Shown in pieces: positions 6,224 through 9,834 of a stretch of 9,834 nucleotides of DNA. Numbering within the stretch: position 1 is the stretch's first letter; each line of letters begins with the position of its first letter. Source of the stretch: Limnohabitans sp. (GTDB lineage Bacteria > Pseudomonadota > Gammaproteobacteria > Burkholderiales > Burkholderiaceae_C); NCBI GenBank assembly GCA_024641725.1, contig JAHECM010000022.1, positions 1-9,834 of the forward strand. The letters run 5' to 3'. The translations under genes and the position numbers were made by a program. The notes beneath the pieces were generated by a model, which made no database searches, was not told the origin of the DNA, and saw nothing but the letters and a program-made list of their open reading frames with translations.

Positions 6224-6822
6224 GCGTGCCCCGCCTCGGGTGAAAGCATCCAGCTTTGCAGGCCCAGCAGGGCCAGGGCTTGGTCGTAGCGCTGCGCGAT
6301 CGGGGTGTCAAACACGATGGCCGCGTTGGCAGGCACCGTGAGCCAACTGTTCTCGCCCAGTTCGGATTCAAGTTGCCCCTCACCCCACGAGGCATACCCC
6401 AGCGTGACCAAGACCCGGCGCGGGCCTGCGCCAGCAGAAATGGCCTCGAGCACATCGCGCGAGGTGGTCATCTCCAGCCCGCCTTCGACCGTGAGGGTGG
6501 AGGCATAAATGCTGGTTTTGTCTTGTTGGTCGTCGCCCAAGTGGATCGGGTCGTGCAGCACAAAGCCGCGTTCTGTCTGCACGGGTCCGCCTTGCATCAC
6601 GGGACAAGCCAACAGGTCTTCACGCCGCAAGGGCAAGTCAACCTTGTCAAACAGGTGGCGCAGCGACAACTCGCTGGTCTTGTTGATGATCAGGCCCATG
6701 GCCCCGCGCTCGCTGTGCTCGCACAGATAGACCACGCTGCGGCCAAATAGTTCATCGTCCAAGCCGGGCATTGCAATCAAAAAATGGTGCGTGAGCTTGA
6801 AGGAGGCAGAATCGGCGGACAT
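6220..6822 (-). CDS. yqgE: YqgE/AlgH family protein (UPF0301)
   Basis: The protein has 200 residues and is typical of UPF0301. It opens with LTHHFLIAMPGLDDELFGRS (10-29), continues with YLCEHSERGAMGLIINK, then CPVMQGGPV, and has the late signature LGYASWGEGQLESEL followed by ENSWL. The biochemical function is unknown. In Pseudomonas the homologue AlgH was named for an effect on alginate production. It is the first gene of the minus-strand block and overlaps ruvX by ATGA. The ATG at 6820-6822 has no clear Shine-Dalgarno; a TAAAAT at 6829-6834 sits immediately upstream and could make a very short or absent leader. The opposing photolyase gene starts 61 bases away. Confidence 0.94.
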   Translation of the reverse strand: MSADSASFKLTHHFLIAMPGLDDELFGRSVVYLCEHSERGAMGLIINKTSELSLRHLFDKVDLPLRREDLLACPVMQGGPVQTERGFVLHDPIHLGDDQQDKTSIYASTLTVEGGLEMTTSRDVLEAISAGAGPRRVLVTLGYASWGEGQLESELGENSWLTVPANAAIVFDTPIAQRYDQALALLGLQSWMLSPEAGHA

Positions 6823-6828
6823 GCACCG

Positions 6829-6834
6829 ATTTTA
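6829..6834 (-). promoter_or_regulatory. Candidate -10 element for the yqgE-ruvX-pyrR-pyrB-pyrC' block
   Basis: Read on the minus strand this is TAAAAT, five of six matches to TATAAT. It is the only AT-rich patch in the 61-base gap between divergent yqgE and phrB. Transcription would begin at or within a base or two of the yqgE ATG. The -35 region at 17 bases spacing (CCGGCA) is poor, so the call is tentative. Confidence 0.3.
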
Positions 6835-6883
6835 ACGGCCCCGCCCCGGGCTGCCGGGTCGGAGCCACAGGTATTTACCGTCC

Positions 6884-8368
6884 ATGGACACCCCTTTTTC
6901 GAGCGGATTGGTCTGGCTGCGCCGCGATGTGCGCCTGCACGACAACGCTGCGCTGTACCAAGCGCTCAAACACTGCCAGCAGGTTCATGTGGCCTTCATT
7001 TTGGACACCACCATCTTGGACGCCCTGCCCCGGGCCGACCGGCGGGTCGAGTTCATCCGCGACTCGCTGGCCGAATTGGATGCGCGCCTGGCCGAGCTGG
7101 GGGCTGCAAATGGCCGCCCTGACTGCGGCCTGATCGTGCGCCATGCGGCGGCCGAGCAGGAGATTCCACGCCTGGCGCAGCAGTTGGGCGCGCTGGCGGT
7201 CTTTGCCAGCCACGACGACGAACCCGCGGCCCAGTTGCGCGATGGCCGGGTGCGCGGCCATTTGGCAGACCATGGCATCGCCTTTCACACCGTCAAGGAC
7301 CATGTGGTTTTTGAGCGCCAAGAGGTGATGACGCTGGCAGGCACAGCGTTTTCGGTCTTCACACCCTACAAAAACGCCTGGCTGCGCAAGGTGAATGATT
7401 TTTACCTCAAGGCTTACCCGGTGGAGCGCTACGCCGCGCACCTGGCCGAGCGCCCCGAGGCCCTACGCCAGTCGGTGCCGCGCTTGTCGGACATCGACTT
7501 CGAAGCCACCAACCTCAAAGACTTGCACATTCCCGTGGGCGAGTCGGGGGCGCAAACCTTGTTGGCCGACTTTTTGCAACGCATTGACGACTACGAGCAG
7601 CGTCGCAATTTTCCGGCTGTCAAAGGCCCCAGTTACCTGAGCGTGCACCTGCGCTTTGGCACGGTGTCAATTCGCCAACTCGCGCGAGAAGCGCACGCCC
7701 GCATGCAAGCGGGCAGCGAAGGTGCGGCGGTGTGGCTGTCCGAGCTGATTTGGCGCGACTTTTACGCCCAGGTGCTGGCCAACTTTGCCCATGTGGGCGC
7801 GGGTGAGAGCTTCAAGCGAGACTACGACGCCATCCACTGGGACCATGGCCCGCACGGGCACAAGCTGTTTGACGCATGGTGCCAAGGCCGAACCGGCTAT
7901 CCGCTGGTGGACGCAGCCATGCGCCAGCTCAATCAAACCGGCTACATGCACAACCGACTGCGCATGGTGGTGGCCAGCTTTTTGTGCAAAGACCTGGGGG
8001 TGGACTGGCGATGGGGCGAAAAATACTTCGCCACCCATCTCAACGACTTTGACCTGTCGGCCAACAACGGTGGCTGGCAGTGGGCCAGTTCGAGCGGCTG
8101 CGACGCCCAACCCTACTTTCGCATTTTCAACCCGACGAGCCAGAGCGAAAAGTTCGATGCCGAGGCCAAGTTCATCCGCCGCTATGTGCCCGAACTGGCC
8201 TCACTGGCCAGCAAAGCGATCCATGCGCCTTGGCTGGCTGGCGCGCTGGAGCTCCAAGCGGCTGGGGTAGACATCGGCAAAACTTACCCCGCCCCCATCG
8301 TGAACCACGCCCAAGCGCGAGAAAAAACGCTGGAGCGCTACGCCGTGGTCAAGAAAAAAGCCGCCTGA
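6884..8368 (+). CDS. phrB: Deoxyribodipyrimidine photolyase (class I CPD photolyase)
   Basis: The 494-residue enzyme repairs UV-induced cyclobutane pyrimidine dimers with light, using FADH- and an antenna cofactor. The N-terminal antenna domain begins LVWLRRDVRLHDN (9-21). The FAD domain has SELIWRDFY (286-294), AWCQGRTGYPLVDAAMRQLN (from 331), MHNRLRM (355-361) and ANNGGWQWASSSG followed by PYFRIFNP (about 393-415). The electron-transfer tryptophans line up with E. coli W382, W359 and W306 as W398, W375 and W319, with a small insertion before W332. The ATG at 6884 leaves a short N-terminus before the first strand; the ribosome site is weak. The last codons (KKKAA-stop) lie inside a strong hairpin that appears to terminate the opposing rubredoxin gene. 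Cryptochrome activity is less likely because all repair-type motifs are present. Confidence 0.95.
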   Translation: MDTPFSSGLVWLRRDVRLHDNAALYQALKHCQQVHVAFILDTTILDALPRADRRVEFIRDSLAELDARLAELGAANGRPDCGLIVRHAAAEQEIPRLAQQLGALAVFASHDDEPAAQLRDGRVRGHLADHGIAFHTVKDHVVFERQEVMTLAGTAFSVFTPYKNAWLRKVNDFYLKAYPVERYAAHLAERPEALRQSVPRLSDIDFEATNLKDLHIPVGESGAQTLLADFLQRIDDYEQRRNFPAVKGPSYLSVHLRFGTVSIRQLAREAHARMQAGSEGAAVWLSELIWRDFYAQVLANFAHVGAGESFKRDYDAIHWDHGPHGHKLFDAWCQGRTGYPLVDAAMRQLNQTGYMHNRLRMVVASFLCKDLGVDWRWGEKYFATHLNDFDLSANNGGWQWASSSGCDAQPYFRIFNPTSQSEKFDAEAKFIRRYVPELASLASKAIHAPWLAGALELQAAGVDIGKTYPAPIVNHAQAREKTLERYAVVKKKAA

Positions 8369-8382
8369 GTTTCAGGCGGCTT
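8351..8382 (-). terminator. Rho-independent terminator of the rubredoxin gene, overlapping the phrB 3' end
   Basis: A perfect 11-bp stem pairs AAGCCGCCTGA (8358-8368) with TCAGGCGGCTT (8372-8382) around a 3-base loop (GTT). On the minus strand the stem is followed by a T-rich run (TTTTTTCTT, complement of 8351-8359), a textbook intrinsic terminator placed just after the rubredoxin stop at 8397. On the plus strand only TT follows the stem, so it is weaker for phrB, although the hairpin contains the phrB stop codon. Confidence 0.85.
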
Positions 8383-8396
8383 GGCAGCCCATCGCC

Positions 8397-8567
8397 TCAG
8401 ATGGCCACCATCTCAAAATCTTCTTTGCGGGCAGCGCACTCGGGGCAGGTCCAGTTCATGGGCACGTCTTCCCATTTGGTGCCAGCGGCAATGCCGTGTT
8501 CGGGGTCGCCTTCGGCTTCGTCGTAAATCCAGCCGCAGATCAGGCACATCCAGGTTTTGAGTTCCAT
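8397..8567 (-). CDS. Rubredoxin
   Basis: This 56-residue iron protein has the two rubredoxin knuckles C8-x2-C11-G and C41-x2-C44, with WIYDEAEGDPEHGI between them and the usual K-x2-F near the end (KEDFEMV). The four cysteines bind one iron that carries single electrons in the cytosol; the partner is not shown by context. The length is standard for a single-domain rubredoxin. I start at the ATG 8565-8567 (MELKTWMCLICG). The frame stays open further upstream to about 8966, but that part lies opposite thiD and is unlike the family. No Shine-Dalgarno is visible (CAAACCCCT precedes the ATG). The gene is divergent from the thiD-like gene and is followed by a strong terminator. Confidence 0.95.
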   Translation of the reverse strand: MELKTWMCLICGWIYDEAEGDPEHGIAAGTKWEDVPMNWTCPECAARKEDFEMVAI

Positions 8568-8658
8568 AGGGGTTTGTTCAAATAGAGTCGAATAGAATGA
8601 TTTGATTGTATCGGGCCGCTGTTTGCCGCCCACCCAAGCCCCCCGAAAAATCTTGTCC
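8568..8658. promoter_or_regulatory. Divergent promoter region between rubredoxin and thiD-like genes
   Basis: Bases 8573-8612 are distinctly AT-rich against GC-rich surroundings. On the minus strand 8605-8610 reads TACAAT, a good -10 that would start rubredoxin mRNA about 30 bases before its ATG; its -35 is weak. On the plus strand TAGAAT at 8593-8598 is a possible -10 for the thiD-like gene. A hexamer AATAGA is repeated at 8581 and 8591, one helical turn apart. No operator of a known regulator was recognised. Confidence 0.4.
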
Positions 8659-9597
8659 ATGACCGACGACTGCGCCACTGAAACGACCCCCGAAGACGGC
8701 GAATCCCAAGGCCTGGCCTGCGTTTTGGCGTTCAACGCCAATGACCCCAGCGGCGCGGGCGGCCTGAGCGGCGATGTCTTGGCCATGGGCTCGGTCGGCG
8801 CCCACACCTTGCCCGTGGTGACCGGCGCGTATGTTCGCGACACCAGCGGCATCCAAGACTTTTTCCCCTTCGACGAAGAAGCCGTGGGCGACCAAGCGCG
8901 TGGCGTGGCCGAAGACGTGCCCATCCAAGTCATCAAAGTGGGCTTTGTGGGCACCCCAGAGAACATCGCCCTGATCGCCGAGTTGGCCGATGACTACGAC
9001 GGCGTGCCCGTGGTGGCCTACATGCCCAATCTGTCGTGGTGGGAAGACGACAAGATCGACGACTACTTGGACGCTTTTCGGGAACTGCTGCTGCCCCAGA
9101 CCAGCGTGCTGGTGGGCCACCACAGCACTTTGCGACGTTGGCTCCTGCCCGAGTGGCGTGGCGAGCGCAACCCCGGCCCGCGAGACATTGCCAAAGCTGC
9201 GGCCGAACTGGGCGTGCCCTACACCCTGGTGACCGGCATGCCGCTGCCCGAGCAGCACATTGACAATGTGCTGGCCTCCCCCGAGACCGTGATTGCCCAC
9301 GAAAAATTTGAACGCATTGAGGCCGTTTTTGCGGGCGCGGGCGACACCCTGTCTGCTGCGCTGGCCGCTTTGCTGGCCACCGGCATGGACCTGGCCGAGG
9401 CCGCGACCGAAGCGCTCGCCTACCTGGACCGCTGCTTGGACGAAGGTTTCAGACCCGGCATGGGCCAGGTCATTCCCGACCGGCTGTTTTGGGCACTGAG
9501 CGAGGGCGACGAGGACGAAGCCAGTGAAGGCCCAAGAGACGGGGTGCCCCCCGGCGCTGATTATTTTGAAGTCCCCTTCAACGAAACCAAACATTGA
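8659..9597 (+). CDS. thiD: Divergent ThiD-like kinase (hydroxymethylpyrimidine / phosphomethylpyrimidine kinase family)
   Basis: The protein (312 aa) has the ribokinase-type fold of ThiD: AFNANDPSGAGGLSGDV at 24-40, MGSVGAHTLPVVTG at 43-56, IKVGFVGTPENI near 92-103, LVTGM near 190-194 and the phosphate loop GAGDTLSAA at 226-234. Canonical ThiD makes HMP-PP for thiamine in two steps. Several hallmarks are changed. The AQNT/AENT motif that contacts the pyrimidine is VRDT (59-62). The DPVM motif is replaced by YMPN. GTGC is GAGD, putting Asp229 where ribokinases have their base. The ends are rich in Asp and Glu. Catalysis is plausible, but the substrate is uncertain. I use the ATG 8659; the frame is open to a TTG at 8602. 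It is followed by hemL after 17 bases, so the two are probably co-transcribed. Confidence 0.8.
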   Translation: MTDDCATETTPEDGESQGLACVLAFNANDPSGAGGLSGDVLAMGSVGAHTLPVVTGAYVRDTSGIQDFFPFDEEAVGDQARGVAEDVPIQVIKVGFVGTPENIALIAELADDYDGVPVVAYMPNLSWWEDDKIDDYLDAFRELLLPQTSVLVGHHSTLRRWLLPEWRGERNPGPRDIAKAAAELGVPYTLVTGMPLPEQHIDNVLASPETVIAHEKFERIEAVFAGAGDTLSAALAALLATGMDLAEAATEALAYLDRCLDEGFRPGMGQVIPDRLFWALSEGDEDEASEGPRDGVPPGADYFEVPFNETKH

Positions 9598-9614
9598 TTC
9601 CCAGAGAACCCTCC

Positions 9615-9834
9615 ATGACCGACCGCAACATCGACCTGTTTGAACGCGCCTCCCAAGTGATCCCGGGCGGCGTCAACTCGCCCGTGCGCGCCTTTCGCGC
9701 CGTGGGCGGCACCCCCCGCTTTGTGCAGCGCGCCCAAGGCGCTTACTTTTGGGACGCCAACGGCCAAAAGTACATCGACTACATCGGCTCGTGGGGCCCC
9801 ATGATCTTGGGCCACGGCAACCCTGTGGTGCTGG
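9615..9834 (+). CDS. hemL: Glutamate-1-semialdehyde 2,1-aminomutase, N-terminal part (partial)
   Basis: The first 73 codons are present and the gene runs off the right edge. The sequence begins NIDLFERASQVIPGGVNSPV, then RAFRAVGGTPRFVQRAQGAY and the YIDYIGSWGPMILGH segment, all diagnostic of GSA aminomutase, a PLP enzyme of the aminotransferase fold. It converts glutamate-1-semialdehyde to 5-aminolevulinate, the haem precursor of the C5 pathway. The PLP lysine lies beyond the window. The ATG at 9615 is 17 bases after the thiD-like stop, with a GAGAA element upstream, suggesting read-through from that gene. Confidence 0.96.
   Translation, partial: MTDRNIDLFERASQVIPGGVNSPVRAFRAVGGTPRFVQRAQGAYFWDANGQKYIDYIGSWGPMILGHGNPVVL

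Noticed and set aside
8601..8615. TTGAT-TGT-ATCGG as an FNR box before the thiD-like gene
   Set aside because: The spacer is 3 rather than 4 bases and the second half-site matches only ATC of ATCAA.
8397..8966. A 189-codon rubredoxin with a long N-terminal extension
   Set aside because: The extra 133 residues lie opposite thiD, resemble no domain and are Ser/Pro/Thr-rich. The ATG at 8567 gives a standard-length rubredoxin.
8578..9594. A 338-codon - strand open frame opposite the thiD-like gene
   Set aside because: It is Gly/His/Gln/Val-rich with no family likeness. The plus-strand frame shows kinase motifs and sits correctly before hemL.
1..9834. Search for CRISPR arrays, insertion sequences, integrases, toxin-antitoxin pairs or defence genes
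   Set aside because: No repeated spacer pattern, transposase motif or terminal inverted repeat was seen. The whole window is filled by conserved chromosomal genes with uniform GC-rich codon use.

Overview
The window is ordinary chromosomal DNA from a GC-rich betaproteobacterium, most likely a member of the Burkholderiales/Comamonadaceae (Limnohabitans/Rhodoferax type). This is inferred from protein resemblance and from gene neighbourhoods I associate with that group (yqgE-ruvX-pyrR-pyrB-pyrC' and rubredoxin / thiD-like / hemL). No database search was run. I see no mobile element, CRISPR array, prophage or defence cassette.

Layout. At the left edge is the 3' end of a tamB-like gene (+), followed by a tRNA-Arg(CCU) gene. 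A CRP/FNR-type regulator (-) and a six-helix voltage-gated K+ channel (+) are divergently transcribed from about 1.08-1.25 kb. A compact minus-strand block spans about 6.82 to 2.25 kb, in transcription order yqgE - ruvX - pyrR - pyrB - pyrC' - plsC-like. Its junctions are tight: two 4-base ATGA overlaps, then gaps of 16, 11 and 30 bases. This suggests one operon. A class I CPD photolyase gene (+) diverges from yqgE. Its 3' end overlaps a strong hairpin that looks like the terminator of the convergent rubredoxin gene (-). Rubredoxin is divergent from a ThiD-like kinase gene (+), which is followed 17 bases later by hemL (+), cut by the window edge.

How the genes work together. The core is de novo pyrimidine synthesis. 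PyrB is aspartate transcarbamoylase. The downstream 'dihydroorotase' has lost nearly all of its metal ligands, so it is most likely the non-catalytic PyrC' subunit that assembles with PyrB in pseudomonads. A true PyrC must then be encoded elsewhere. PyrR carries an intact PRPP-binding site, but its junctions leave no room for a Bacillus-style attenuator. RuvX and YqgE are conserved genes often found beside pyrR/pyrB in proteobacteria. The right-hand genes concern light/DNA repair, electron transfer, a cofactor-type kinase and haem synthesis.

The points most worth a second look are the dead dihydroorotase, the divergent ThiD-like kinase with altered substrate-site motifs, the FNR-like regulator that keeps only three of the four FNR cluster cysteines, and the rubredoxin terminator built into the last codons of the photolyase gene.
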